DNA of 64,000 bases from Roseburia sp. CAG:10041_57. GTDB lineage: Bacteria > Bacillota > Clostridia > Lachnospirales > Lachnospiraceae. Location: NCBI GenBank assembly GCA_001916965.1, contig MNTL01000005.1, positions 63,063 to 127,062 of the forward strand. The letters are read 5' to 3'. The notes under the pieces are model-generated. The model saw nothing but the letters and a program-made list of their open reading frames with translations. It did no database searches and was not told the origin of the DNA. Made by a program: the position numbers and the translations under genes. How positions within the stretch are numbered: position 1 is the first letter of the stretch; every line of letters starts with the position of its first letter. Below, in pieces: positions 24,952 to 33,652 of the stretch.

Positions 24952-27570
24952 ATGAATAAGATAAAAGGTTCTTTCATTGTAAAAATGATCGCATGGGTGG
25001 TCCTGGTAGTCAGTACATGTATGTTTCTGTTCAGTGTCGTTGGGATATTCTGGATGGAAATCAATGGCTTTTTCAGTGAAAAATATGATGATATCCGCAA
25101 GAATATGCATGAGGATGTAAGCGGGCAATACTCCTCAATTGTTATGATGAACTACCAAAACGGAGAAAGTGATAAAACAAAGGAATATTTTGCTGATAAA
25201 AGTTTCAGATACGGAATTATAGAGGATAAGAACTGGGATGATAAGAAGCTGAACAGTGCCCATATATATCTGGAGCGCAATTTTACAAAGACAGTAAATG
25301 CGGATGATCTGTACAAATCACAGTGGACTTTGGGTGATGATACGTATATTGAACTGGTAGATAATGGTTTGCTTGGCAGCTACCAGTATTATATGAATAG
25401 AAATGGTAAGACTTATTATGCAGACAGAATCTGTTATGATACTAAGGGCGGTATTTTCTATTATCGTGCAGATGGCAGATATTATCCGGTGGATGTAGTC
25501 AGTATCTATGTGTCTGCCACTTTGCCAGATGGTTCTACAGAGGATTTTGTATTGGATTTTACTTATGATACGGATTCCGGTAAATACATAAGTAATGCTA
25601 AGGAAATGTATGAAGATGTATATTATGCTTCTAATACAATTTCAGACTATGAAACAGCAGTAATATATGAAGAAATTGATACATCAGTGGAAGCTTCTGC
25701 ATTACAGGCAGAATCTGAGACGACGTATGAAGCCGGATACTCAGATGATGATGGGACGCAGTGGCTCAGGATACAGTATGATGATGCAGCATGGAGCATT
25801 CTCAATGGGAATGAGAAGCTGACTTTTGATCAGCTGGATAATACAGGACTTTCTTATGATAAATGGCAATCCGTACAATTCAGTGACGTCAGAGAACTGC
25901 AGGGCTCCGAGCTTGCGTTGATTGATTCAGGCAAAATATCCAAGAGTCTGTTTGTGAAGGATGTGGAGACGTATCTTGACAGTAATTATACCTTACATGT
26001 TTATGAGAAGGAGACTGCATACTGGGTGGTATCCTATGTAGATGAAGAGGTATTAACGCAGGAGAAGCTGGCATTTGAAGAGAGCATAGCGGGAAAGGAT
26101 TTTACAGGTAAATTATTTACGATTCTGACAGACCGGGAAGCTGATAAATATGTGCTGTATGACGTCTTGTTGGAAATGACATATGCCCAAAAAGACAGGA
26201 TATTTACACAGATGATCTGCATGTTTGTGTTGGCATTGAGCAGCTTCGTTTTCCTGATGTGTGGAGCAGGGCATAGACGCAATCGGGAAGAGATTGTCCT
26301 TACTTTTGCAGATAAAGTACCCTTGGACATTGTATTTGCAGGCATGGCAGTAGTTATTACCTGCGCACTTGGAATGATGAGTGTATTTGCAAGGTCATTA
26401 TCCGTGGTTCCAGCGGTATATCTGTCAGTATTTGCAGGAATTATTACATTTTGTGTGTTCATAGGATTTTTACTGAGCTTTGCAGTGCGTATCAAGAATG
26501 GAAAATGGTGGAAAAATACCATTCTGTATCGGGTATTCTCACTGATTCGCAGATTGGCTGGCAGTATGCTGCACCACATTGGTCTATGGGCTAAGGTGAT
26601 TCTTATTTTTGGCGGCTGGACACTGATTGAGCTGTTCTTTATGATCGGCTTTGATGATTATGATGCTGCGATTGGGTTATTTATTTTGGGTAAAATGGTG
26701 GAAGCAGCAGTACTGCTGGTAGTTACAATGCAGCTCTATCAATTACAGGTTGGCAGTAGAAAGCTTGCGCAGGGTGACTTCTCACAGAAAATCAATACAG
26801 GCAGAATGTTCTGGGAATTTAAGAAGCATGGAGAGAATCTGAATAGTATCGGAGAGGGAATGACCAGAGCTGTAAATGAGAAAATGAAGAGCGAGAGGTT
26901 CAAGACAGAGCTTATCACGAATGTATCACATGATATTAAGACACCATTAACATCAATCATTAATTACGTGGCTCTGCTGGAAAAGACAGAAATACAGGAT
27001 GAGACGCAGAGAGAATACCTGGATGTACTCAAAAGGCAGTCAGCACGATTAAAGAAGCTGATTGAGGACCTCATCGAAGCCTCCAAGGCTTCTACAGGTA
27101 ATCTGCCTGTTAATGAAGAAGACTTGGAGGCAGATGTATTCCTGACGCAGATAGCAGGGGAATTTGAGGAAAAGCTGGCTGCAAGCGGGCTGGAGCTGAT
27201 CCTGAATAAACCGGAAGGAACAGTTCATGTCAGTGCGGATGGCAGACATTTATGGAGAGTTGTGGATAACTTAATGAATAATATCTGTAAATATGCACTG
27301 CCTAATTCCCGTGTATATGTGAATCTGGAAGAAACAAAAGATGAAGTTACAATGACTTTCAGAAATATTTCCAGGTATCCGCTTAATATCACCAGTGACG
27401 AACTGATGGAGCGTTTTGTGAGGGGCGACAGCTCCAGAAATACCGAAGGCAATGGTCTTGGATTGTCGATTGCAGGCAGCTTGATGGAGCTGATGAAAGG
27501 CAAACTGAAGCTATATGTAGATGGTGATTTATTTAAGGTCGTATTGGAGTTCCCTAAAATAGAAGAGTAA
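24952..27570 (+). CDS. Large sensor histidine kinase
   Basis: About 872 residues from ATG 24952 (an in-frame ATG at 24913 is possible). One N-terminal helix (about 10-30), a long extracytoplasmic region (about 30-415) rich in Tyr/Asp, then a bundle of about five to six membrane helices (about 420-600), a short linker and the kinase core. The H-box is ITNVSHDIKTPL with H660; N-box DNLMNNICKYA; G-boxes GDSSRNTEGNGLGLSIAGS. A multi-helix segment between sensor and kinase is unusual. The signal is unknown. It pairs with the regulator just upstream. Confidence 0.92.
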   Translation: MNKIKGSFIVKMIAWVVLVVSTCMFLFSVVGIFWMEINGFFSEKYDDIRKNMHEDVSGQYSSIVMMNYQNGESDKTKEYFADKSFRYGIIEDKNWDDKKLNSAHIYLERNFTKTVNADDLYKSQWTLGDDTYIELVDNGLLGSYQYYMNRNGKTYYADRICYDTKGGIFYYRADGRYYPVDVVSIYVSATLPDGSTEDFVLDFTYDTDSGKYISNAKEMYEDVYYASNTISDYETAVIYEEIDTSVEASALQAESETTYEAGYSDDDGTQWLRIQYDDAAWSILNGNEKLTFDQLDNTGLSYDKWQSVQFSDVRELQGSELALIDSGKISKSLFVKDVETYLDSNYTLHVYEKETAYWVVSYVDEEVLTQEKLAFEESIAGKDFTGKLFTILTDREADKYVLYDVLLEMTYAQKDRIFTQMICMFVLALSSFVFLMCGAGHRRNREEIVLTFADKVPLDIVFAGMAVVITCALGMMSVFARSLSVVPAVYLSVFAGIITFCVFIGFLLSFAVRIKNGKWWKNTILYRVFSLIRRLAGSMLHHIGLWAKVILIFGGWTLIELFFMIGFDDYDAAIGLFILGKMVEAAVLLVVTMQLYQLQVGSRKLAQGDFSQKINTGRMFWEFKKHGENLNSIGEGMTRAVNEKMKSERFKTELITNVSHDIKTPLTSIINYVALLEKTEIQDETQREYLDVLKRQSARLKKLIEDLIEASKASTGNLPVNEEDLEADVFLTQIAGEFEEKLAASGLELILNKPEGTVHVSADGRHLWRVVDNLMNNICKYALPNSRVYVNLEETKDEVTMTFRNISRYPLNITSDELMERFVRGDSSRNTEGNGLGLSIAGSLMELMKGKLKLYVDGDLFKVVLEFPKIEE

Positions 27571-27730
27571 ATAATAGAGAAACAGGAGAGGTGCTTATAC
27601 ATTCTCTTCTGTTTTTGTGCTATTTTATTATATAATACGTAAATCATTTCGTTCATTGTATTTCTATTCTTCACATGGTAAAATATTTGACAGGTGTTTG
27701 CAAATGGAATATTTCAAGGAGGAAAGCATA

Positions 27731-28246
27731 GTGGATATTTCAATTATAGGTGGTTCAGATGGACCTACTTCTATTTTTCTGGCGGGGAAGGTTGGCTTTT
27801 CCTGGATCAATATATTCGGACTGATCATTGTTGCGTTATTGCTGATACCTAATATCATATATGCATTCAAGTTTCGCGGTGTGGAGAATCAATGCAGAAG
27901 CAGTGCAATGAATAAGCTGGAGCAGATTGGCAGATATGGCTGTATGTTCCTGATGATATTTAATATCGGCATATTGGAGTTCAGCTTTTCATCTATAGGA
28001 ATGTTTGTATTTTATACAGTGGGAAATGTTGTGCTATTGATAGTATACTGGATTATCTGGATGCTTTTTTTTCAGAAGCAGGATAACTGGAAACGCATGG
28101 CGTTAGCAATAATTCCTACAGTTTTATTTCTGATATCGGGAATAGCATTACGACATATCTTGCTTATCATTATGGCAGTGATATTTGGAATAGGACATAT
28201 TTATGTGACCAAAGCCAATATGACTACAGAAGAACAGGTGGGTTAG
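27731..28246 (+). CDS. Small membrane protein with an OadB-like IIGGxDGPT motif
   Basis: 171 residues from GTG 27731, chosen because AAGGAGG (27716-27722) lies 8 nt upstream; upstream ATGs lack a site. The N-terminus VDISIIGGSDGPTSIFLAGK copies a motif found inside the membrane beta subunit of sodium-pump decarboxylases (IIGGADGPT). The rest has about five to six hydrophobic segments and is not an OadB. I cannot assign a function. The next gene begins within 10 nt of the stop. Confidence 0.7.
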   Translation: MDISIIGGSDGPTSIFLAGKVGFSWINIFGLIIVALLLIPNIIYAFKFRGVENQCRSSAMNKLEQIGRYGCMFLMIFNIGILEFSFSSIGMFVFYTVGNVVLLIVYWIIWMLFFQKQDNWKRMALAIIPTVLFLISGIALRHILLIIMAVIFGIGHIYVTKANMTTEEQVG

Positions 28247-28255
28247 GAGATGCAG

Positions 28256-28963
28256 ATGAAGAAGACAATGACAATATTATTTTCAATCTTCGCAGCAGTA
28301 GGGATTGCGATGATTGTAGGAAGCTTTGTTTTATTACATGCGATGAATCAGTTTGAAGAGAATGCATATGAAGTACCGGGAGTTATCACGGACATTAAGG
28401 AGCATTACGATTCTGATGATAAGGTCAGCCATGATGTGTATGTGAAGTTCTGGTATGATGGTGAGAAGTATGAGGATAGAAGAATCAGCAGTTACAGCTC
28501 GGATATGTATGTTGGTGAAGAAATCACATTATTGTACAACCCTGCTTATCCAACCAGACTGGATGTAAAAGGAACAAAGTACTGGCTGTTTGGAATTTTA
28601 TGCGGGATGGGAGTTATTTTCCTGCTTGTAGGCAGTGTTTACCCGGTGATTATGATTATAAAGAGCATTAAAAAGAAAAACCTGCTTCGCAATGGAATGG
28701 CATTGAGCGCAACTGTTGAAGAAATCAGATGGGATACCTCTCTGACAGTGATGGGCAGACATCCTTATGTGATTATCTGTTCTTATCATGATCCGGGTAA
28801 AGATGTCACGTATCGCTTTAAGAGTGAGGGTGTATGGACGAACCCGGAAGAAGTCTATCCAGTGGGAAGTTCCATTGAGGTCATGGTAGATGTGAATAAT
28901 TACAAGAACTATTATGTAAAAGCCCAGGAAAAGATATCTGAGAAAATTGTGGATTATACCTAA
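28256..28963 (+). CDS. DUF3592-like membrane protein
   Basis: 235 residues from ATG 28256 (AGGAG 28245-28249, spacing 6; ATG 28250 abuts it). One N-terminal helix, an outside beta-rich domain (VPGVITDIKEHYDSDDKVSH, VKFWYDGEKY, ITLLYNPAYPTRLDV), a second helix near residue 115, and a repeat of the beta unit (LSATVEEIRW, VMVDVNNYKNYYV). This two-unit layout fits DUF3592 proteins. Function is unknown. It probably shares a transcript with the gene before it. Confidence 0.65.
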   Translation: MKKTMTILFSIFAAVGIAMIVGSFVLLHAMNQFEENAYEVPGVITDIKEHYDSDDKVSHDVYVKFWYDGEKYEDRRISSYSSDMYVGEEITLLYNPAYPTRLDVKGTKYWLFGILCGMGVIFLLVGSVYPVIMIIKSIKKKNLLRNGMALSATVEEIRWDTSLTVMGRHPYVIICSYHDPGKDVTYRFKSEGVWTNPEEVYPVGSSIEVMVDVNNYKNYYVKAQEKISEKIVDYT

Positions 28964-29011
28964 AAATTTTTGTATAAAAATACAAATTATACAAAAAAGG
29001 CAAATACTTTA

Positions 29012-29039
29012 TTGACATAACGTGAGAAAGTGATATACT
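29012..29039 (+). promoter_or_regulatory. Promoter of the Trp T-box leader
   Basis: TTGACA at 29012-29017, 16-nt spacer, TATACT at 29034-29039; transcription would start near 29046. Confidence 0.7.
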
Positions 29040-29045
29040 TCATAT

Positions 29046-29325
29046 TAAGTTTTACAGACAAACCGATGAGGAAGAGAAGTAGCCATATGTAATTTTTTCA
29101 GAGAGCTGCGGCTGGTGGAATGCAGTAGAAGGATTATGGTGAATGGACTTTCGAGGCTGACCTGAACTATAGTAGGCGTCAGCGGGATGCGGACCCGTTA
29201 TCAATCCGACATGTATGATAGTACATGAACAGAGTGGGCTTTTTACAGCCAAATTGAGTGGCAACGCGATAATAAGAATTATTACCGTCTCAAATAGTAG
29301 TAATACTGTTTGGGGCGGTTTTTAG
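29046..29325 (+). promoter_or_regulatory. T-box leader, tryptophan-specific (UGG specifier)
   Basis: Stem I begins with a GATGAGGAAGAG-type motif and carries AGAGAGCTGCGGCTGGTGGAA. The specifier loop reads GTGAA-TGG-ACTTTCGAGG, so the specifier codon is UGG (29144-29146), Trp. The T-box is a variant, TTGAGTGGCAACGCG (about 29254-29268). Its UGGC can pair with a GCCA tRNA end, fitting the G discriminator of tRNA-Trp. The terminator stem is 29284-29294 / 29309-29319 followed by Ts. Uncharged tRNA-Trp should stop termination and turn on the ABC transporter downstream. Confidence 0.88.
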
Positions 29326-29364
29326 TTTGTCTGGGACTAACACAGTTACATATCAATTATTGTA

Positions 29365-29500
29365 AATATTCAGAACCCCATGCGCAAAATCGCTGTTTCA
29401 CAGCTTTACTTTTGCTTATGTGGTTACTTCGCCATATAAATTGTGTCAAATATGCTTATAAATAAGCATATTCTGCCTCAATTTGCATGGCGCTGAATAT
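29365..29500 (+). repeat. Intergenic hairpin between the T-box terminator and trpX
   Basis: AATATTCAG near 29367 pairs with CTGAATAT near 29494, bringing the ATGCGCAAAAT segment (about 29380) opposite ATTTGCATGGCGC (about 29480). The stretch 29371-29396 is repeated, inverted, at 48852-48879 in front of the PilZ gene. Confidence 0.5.
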
Positions 29501-29524
29501 CATCAAACAGGAGAGGTAGAAGTT

Positions 29525-30523
29525 ATGAGAAAGAAGTTAGCAGCAATCACATTAGCAGCAATTACAGCAATGAGCATGATGACAGGATGTGGGTCACAGA
29601 AGACAGACGGTTATACAATCGGTATTTCACAGTTCGCAGAGCATGGTTCTCTGGACAACTGCAGGGAAGGTTTCCTTGCAGGCCTGGAAGAGGAAGGAAT
29701 CAAGGAAGGCGAGAATCTGACAGTAATGTATGATAATGCACAGACAGATACAGGTACAGCAAGCACAATTGCAGATAAATATGTATCCAGTAAAGTAGAT
29801 ATGATTTGTGCCATTGCAACACCAAGTGCCATGAGCGCATATAATTCCTGTATGAATACAGACATTCCTGTTATCTATACAGCAGTATCTGACCCAGTCA
29901 GTGCAGGTCTGGCAAAAGAGGACGGTACATCAGTAGGCAATATCACAGGAACAAGTGATGCACTGGCAGTATCCGAGCAGTTAGAGATGATTCGTCAGGT
30001 GTTACCGGATGCCACTAAGATTGGTATTCTGTATACAACAAGCGAAGCCAATTCAGTAAGTACAATTGAAGAATACAAGAAATATGCACCTGATTATGGA
30101 TTTGAAATCGTGGAAAGTGGAATCAATGTACAGGCTGATGTAGAAATGGCAGCAGTAAATCTTGCAGGTAAGGTTGACTGCATCAACAATCTGACAGATA
30201 ATACAGTTGTAAATGCATTACAGACTGTAATCAATGCAGCAACTCAGGCTGGCATTCCGGTATTCGGTTCAGAAGTAGAGCAGGTCAAGGCGGGTTGTGT
30301 AGCTTCCATGGGATTGGAATATTTTGAACTTGGCAAGCAGACAGGCAGGATGGCAGCGAAAGTATTGAAGGGTGAAGCAAAGGCATCTGATATGAACTAT
30401 GAAGTAATCTCAGAGCCAAGCTTATATGTAAATACAGCAGCTGCACAGAAAATAGGTCTTACTTTGCCTGATGGCTTTGCAGATGGAGCATATCAGTCAT
30501 TTGATGAAATAATTGTAGAATAA
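29525..30523 (+). CDS. trpX: ABC transporter substrate-binding lipoprotein, probable tryptophan binder
   Basis: 332 residues. Signal peptide and lipobox MMTGC give a lipid-modified C22. The rest matches the ABC_sub_bind (TrpX-like) family: GISQFAEHGSLDNCREGFLAGL, MICAIATPSAMSAYN, IPVIYTAVSDPVSAGLA. Start ATG 29525 has AGGAGAGG 8 nt upstream. Tryptophan as substrate is inferred from the UGG T-box upstream and from the known trpXYZ transporters of Firmicutes. Permease and ATPase genes follow. Confidence 0.85.
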   Translation: MRKKLAAITLAAITAMSMMTGCGSQKTDGYTIGISQFAEHGSLDNCREGFLAGLEEEGIKEGENLTVMYDNAQTDTGTASTIADKYVSSKVDMICAIATPSAMSAYNSCMNTDIPVIYTAVSDPVSAGLAKEDGTSVGNITGTSDALAVSEQLEMIRQVLPDATKIGILYTTSEANSVSTIEEYKKYAPDYGFEIVESGINVQADVEMAAVNLAGKVDCINNLTDNTVVNALQTVINAATQAGIPVFGSEVEQVKAGCVASMGLEYFELGKQTGRMAAKVLKGEAKASDMNYEVISEPSLYVNTAAAQKIGLTLPDGFADGAYQSFDEIIVE

Positions 30524-30555
30524 TTACGAATAAAAATACGTTCGGGGGTAGCATT

Positions 30556-31440
30556 GTGACACTGGTTTTAAGCGTTTTAGAGCAGGGCATGATATATGCG
30601 GTCATGGCATTGGGAATTTATATTACATATAAGATACTGGATTTTCCAGATTTGACAGTAGATGGAAGCTTTCCATTAGGAGCAGCACTTACCTGTGCAT
30701 TGATAACAGCAGGATGTAATCCGTTCCTGACGATTCTGGTATCTTTTGCGGCAGGTGCTGTAGTAGGCATTCTGACAGGATTAATCCATGTAAAGCTCAA
30801 AGTCAGAGATCTGTTGTCCGGTATTATCATGATGACAGCACTATATACGGTCAATCTGCAGATTGCAGGAAGAGCCAATCTTCCTATTTACAATTTTGAT
30901 ACGATATTTGACAATCGTGTCATAAATGCTATTTTCCCTGAATCCATGGGAAGATACCGTACAGTGATCATTATTTTGATCATTACTGTAATTACCAAGC
31001 TTTTATTAGACTGGTATATGAATACCAAGTCCGGATTCCTGCTTAGAGCTGTCGGAGATAATGACACAATTGTCACTTCTCTGGGAGTAGATAAAGGAAT
31101 GGTCAAGATCATAGGGTTATCCATTGCCAATGGACTGGTTGCCATGGGTGGATGTATCTATGCACAACAGCAGAGATTCTTTGATATTTCCATGGGAACA
31201 GGTACTATGGTAATCGGTCTGGCAAGTGTTATTATCGGAACGAGTCTTCTGAAGAATCTGACTTTCCTGAATGTAACAACGACAGTTGTGGTTGGCTCCA
31301 TCATTTATAAGGCATGTGTTGCACTGGCACTCAGCCTTGGTTTCCCATCCAACTATCTCAAGATGATAACAGCAGTGCTGTTCTTAGTAATCCTTGTATT
31401 CAGCATGGATAGAAAGAAGAAGGTGAAGAATCGTGCTTGA
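30556..31440 (+). CDS. trpY: ABC transporter permease, probable tryptophan importer
   Basis: 294 residues, start GTG 30556 with GGGGG 7 nt upstream. Eight or so hydrophobic helices. The N-terminus GIYITYKILDFPDLTVDGSF is typical of permeases paired with ABC_sub_bind lipoproteins. Overlaps the ATPase gene by 8 nt. The substrate assignment rests on the T-box. Confidence 0.87.
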   Translation: MTLVLSVLEQGMIYAVMALGIYITYKILDFPDLTVDGSFPLGAALTCALITAGCNPFLTILVSFAAGAVVGILTGLIHVKLKVRDLLSGIIMMTALYTVNLQIAGRANLPIYNFDTIFDNRVINAIFPESMGRYRTVIIILIITVITKLLLDWYMNTKSGFLLRAVGDNDTIVTSLGVDKGMVKIIGLSIANGLVAMGGCIYAQQQRFFDISMGTGTMVIGLASVIIGTSLLKNLTFLNVTTTVVVGSIIYKACVALALSLGFPSNYLKMITAVLFLVILVFSMDRKKKVKNRA

Positions 31441-32206
31441 ATTAAAGAATATCAGTAAATATTATAATCCGGGTTCGGTCAATGAAATGTGCCTTTTTCA
31501 GGACTTTAACCTGACAATCAGGGATCATGAATTCGTATCTGTAGTAGGTTCTAACGGCTCTGGCAAGACCTCACTGCTTAATATTATCTGTGGAAGCATT
31601 GGTGTAGACAGTGGCAATATCATTGTGAATGGAACAGATATTACAGGTAAGAAGGATTTTCTAAGACAGCGTAAGATAGGCCGCGTTTACCAGGACCCGT
31701 CCAAGGGAACTTGTCCTTCCATGAACATTCTGGAGAATATGTCTCTGGCGGATAATAAGGGAAAAGGCTATGGACTTACCAAAGGTGTCAACAAAGCCAG
31801 AATCGAAGAATACAGGGAGAGCTTAAAACAGCTCAATCTGGGACTGGAAGATAAGCTTTATACCAAAGTTGGCTCCCTGTCCGGAGGACAGAGACAGGCA
31901 TTGGCTTTATTAATGTCTACAATGACACCGATAGAATTCCTGATTCTTGATGAGCATACAGCAGCATTGGATCCTAAGACAGCAGAGATTATTATGGAGC
32001 TTACGGACAAAATTGTGCGTGAGAAGAAGGTTACGACAATTATGGTAACGCATAATCTCCGTTATGCAGTAGAATATGGTGATCGTATTCTGATGATGCA
32101 TCAGGGTAATGCAGTACTGGATAAGGCAGGAGAAGAGAAAAAGGCAATCAATACGGAAGAAATTATGGGCATTTTTAACCGTATCAGTGTAGAATGCGGT
32201 AATTAG
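31433..32206 (+). CDS. trpZ: ABC transporter ATPase, probable tryptophan importer
   Basis: 257 residues, start GTG 31433 inside the permease gene. Walker A GSNGSGKTSLL, signature LSGGQRQALALL, Walker B FLILDEHTAALDP. The EHTAALD form (His in place of Pro) is usual for this transporter group. It powers uptake through the TrpY-like permease. The RelA/SpoT-domain gene starts 27 nt downstream. Confidence 0.88.
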   Translation: MLELKNISKYYNPGSVNEMCLFQDFNLTIRDHEFVSVVGSNGSGKTSLLNIICGSIGVDSGNIIVNGTDITGKKDFLRQRKIGRVYQDPSKGTCPSMNILENMSLADNKGKGYGLTKGVNKARIEEYRESLKQLNLGLEDKLYTKVGSLSGGQRQALALLMSTMTPIEFLILDEHTAALDPKTAEIIMELTDKIVREKKVTTIMVTHNLRYAVEYGDRILMMHQGNAVLDKAGEEKKAINTEEIMGIFNRISVECGN

Positions 32207-32233
32207 CAGCTTGAGGCAGGAGAGTGATTGAAA

Positions 32234-33223
32234 ATGATCACATTAAATGACTATCTGTATTCCGGGGACACAGTTCTTCGGATTCTACAGAAATACATAG
32301 CGGATTTAAAAGTAGAAGCAGACAGAAATCGTAATGAAATCGACCGGGTTCATTGCGATTTTCTGGCGCAGATAGAGGGGATGCTGGAGCATAATGAATT
32401 CCTGACAGCCCAGTCTCAAAAGATTCGTGATTTTTACAAATATATGGCAAAAGAATATCCATATCTGTCTTTTACCTTCAAGGGAAGAATTAAATCCCTG
32501 ATTCGGGCAGAGTCGAAGTTTAATGGATATATAGTGGAATATATTTATGATTATTATAAGGAACACCAGACATACCCGGAGCTGGAGGATTTAAAGGAAC
32601 GTCTGGTATGCTTCCGGGATCTGATTGCGTACCGCATTGTGGTGTCGATTCCACGCTGCCATCTAAAGGAGGGGGCAGACCGTGAAACTGAGGAAATCAG
32701 GTATTTGTATGAGATTGCCAATGTTCTTCCCGGTTTCCTGGAAAAGAGAGGATTTGTACCGGAGCTTGCCAAGGGTGTGAAAGAGAGTACCTCTCCATTA
32801 CTTGACGATTCTGTAAAACCATATTACAGAGACTATATTACGGGAAAATCTTCTGATGGATACCGCTCATTGCATATTACTTTCTATGATAACAGCGCCG
32901 GATGCTATGTAGAGATGCAGATTCGTACGAAAGAGATGGATGATGAGGCAGAGATAGGCGCAGCCAATCATATCGCCTATGAGAAAAGACAGCAGAACGA
33001 GCGAGCCAGAAGAGATGAAATCCCGGAAGGTGAATGTATCTATTTTGACGAAGCATATGAAAGAGGAATGAAGCTACAGCAGCTGCAGCTGGCAGAACTG
33101 GATGTAAATATGTTTGCGGCAATCAATAACAGCCTGATTAACGATGGCTGTGGACTGTATCGTGGAAGATTGATTTTGCCTTACGAACATTTGTCAAGGT
33201 TTCAAAATGATCTTATTGATTAG
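32234..33223 (+). CDS. RelA/SpoT nucleotidyltransferase-domain protein
   Basis: 329 residues from ATG 32234 (AGGAGAG 9 nt upstream; TTG 32228 is less likely). The synthetase fold is seen in FRDLIAYRIVVS, KSSDGYRSLHITFY, YVEMQIRTKEMDDEAEIGAANH. No hydrolase HD domain and no TGS/ACT region, so it resembles small alarmone-synthetase-type proteins but has a longer N-terminal helical part. It may make (p)ppGpp or a related signal. It closely follows the Trp-controlled transporter and may share its transcript. Confidence 0.8.
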   Translation: MITLNDYLYSGDTVLRILQKYIADLKVEADRNRNEIDRVHCDFLAQIEGMLEHNEFLTAQSQKIRDFYKYMAKEYPYLSFTFKGRIKSLIRAESKFNGYIVEYIYDYYKEHQTYPELEDLKERLVCFRDLIAYRIVVSIPRCHLKEGADRETEEIRYLYEIANVLPGFLEKRGFVPELAKGVKESTSPLLDDSVKPYYRDYITGKSSDGYRSLHITFYDNSAGCYVEMQIRTKEMDDEAEIGAANHIAYEKRQQNERARRDEIPEGECIYFDEAYERGMKLQQLQLAELDVNMFAAINNSLINDGCGLYRGRLILPYEHLSRFQNDLID

Positions 33224-33311
33224 AAATAAGTCAAGTGAAATTTGTGAAAAATATGCGTAAAATTTTATTTTCGTCAGTTTGCATGAAAATGATAAAACGT
33301 CTCATGTTAGG

Positions 33312-33340
33312 TTGATATTTTATGTAACAGGGGATATAAT
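33312..33340 (+). promoter_or_regulatory. Promoter of the 6S-like RNA
   Basis: TTGATA at 33312-33317, 17-nt spacer, TATAAT at 33335-33340. Confidence 0.75.
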
Positions 33341-33346
33341 AAGGTT

Positions 33347-33566
33347 AATCTGGAATGTGCGATAACTCTTGTTATTTTGAACCTACATCACTTTAAACGG
33401 GATTCCTATTATTACCTGATTGATGTCAAGCCCCCATTTGGTCAGGGGAAGGCAGAGAGAAAGGTTGCGGTCGCCCACCTAGCAGTTAGCTAGGAGTCAA
33501 AATACAGGAGCCGGCATTTTGGGGACAACGAAAGAAAAAAGCAGCCTTTGCGGGCTGCTTTTTTTG
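33347..33566 (+). ncRNA. ssrS: Probable 6S RNA
   Basis: A non-coding stretch with its own strong promoter and terminator. It contains TTTTGAACCTACATCA (about 33374), GGGATTCCT (about 33400), TGATGTC pairing back to the CATCA, a GGGGAAGGCAGAGA stretch, a CCTAGC/GCTAGG hairpin near 33478-33494 and GCATTTTGGGG near 33514. These landmarks match my recollection of Firmicute 6S RNAs, which bind sigma-A RNA polymerase. Length of about 190 nt before the terminator fits. A covariance-model search would settle it. Confidence 0.7.
33535..33566 (+). terminator. Terminator of the 6S-like RNA
   Basis: AAAAAAGCAGCC at 33535-33546 pairs perfectly with GGCTGCTTTTTT at 33553-33564, with a 6-nt loop and T run. 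Confidence 0.9.
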
Positions 33567-33652
33567 CTGGAAGAAAGTTTAGGGCACTCGCTGGCGGATA
33601 CCCAGAGAGTGTTTTAGCTACAATGAAATCAGGTAACTTTGAGTATTGGTGA

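Noticed and set aside
26034..26579. Minus-strand ORF of 181 codons
   Set aside because: Antisense to the histidine kinase membrane region; no motif and no start signal.
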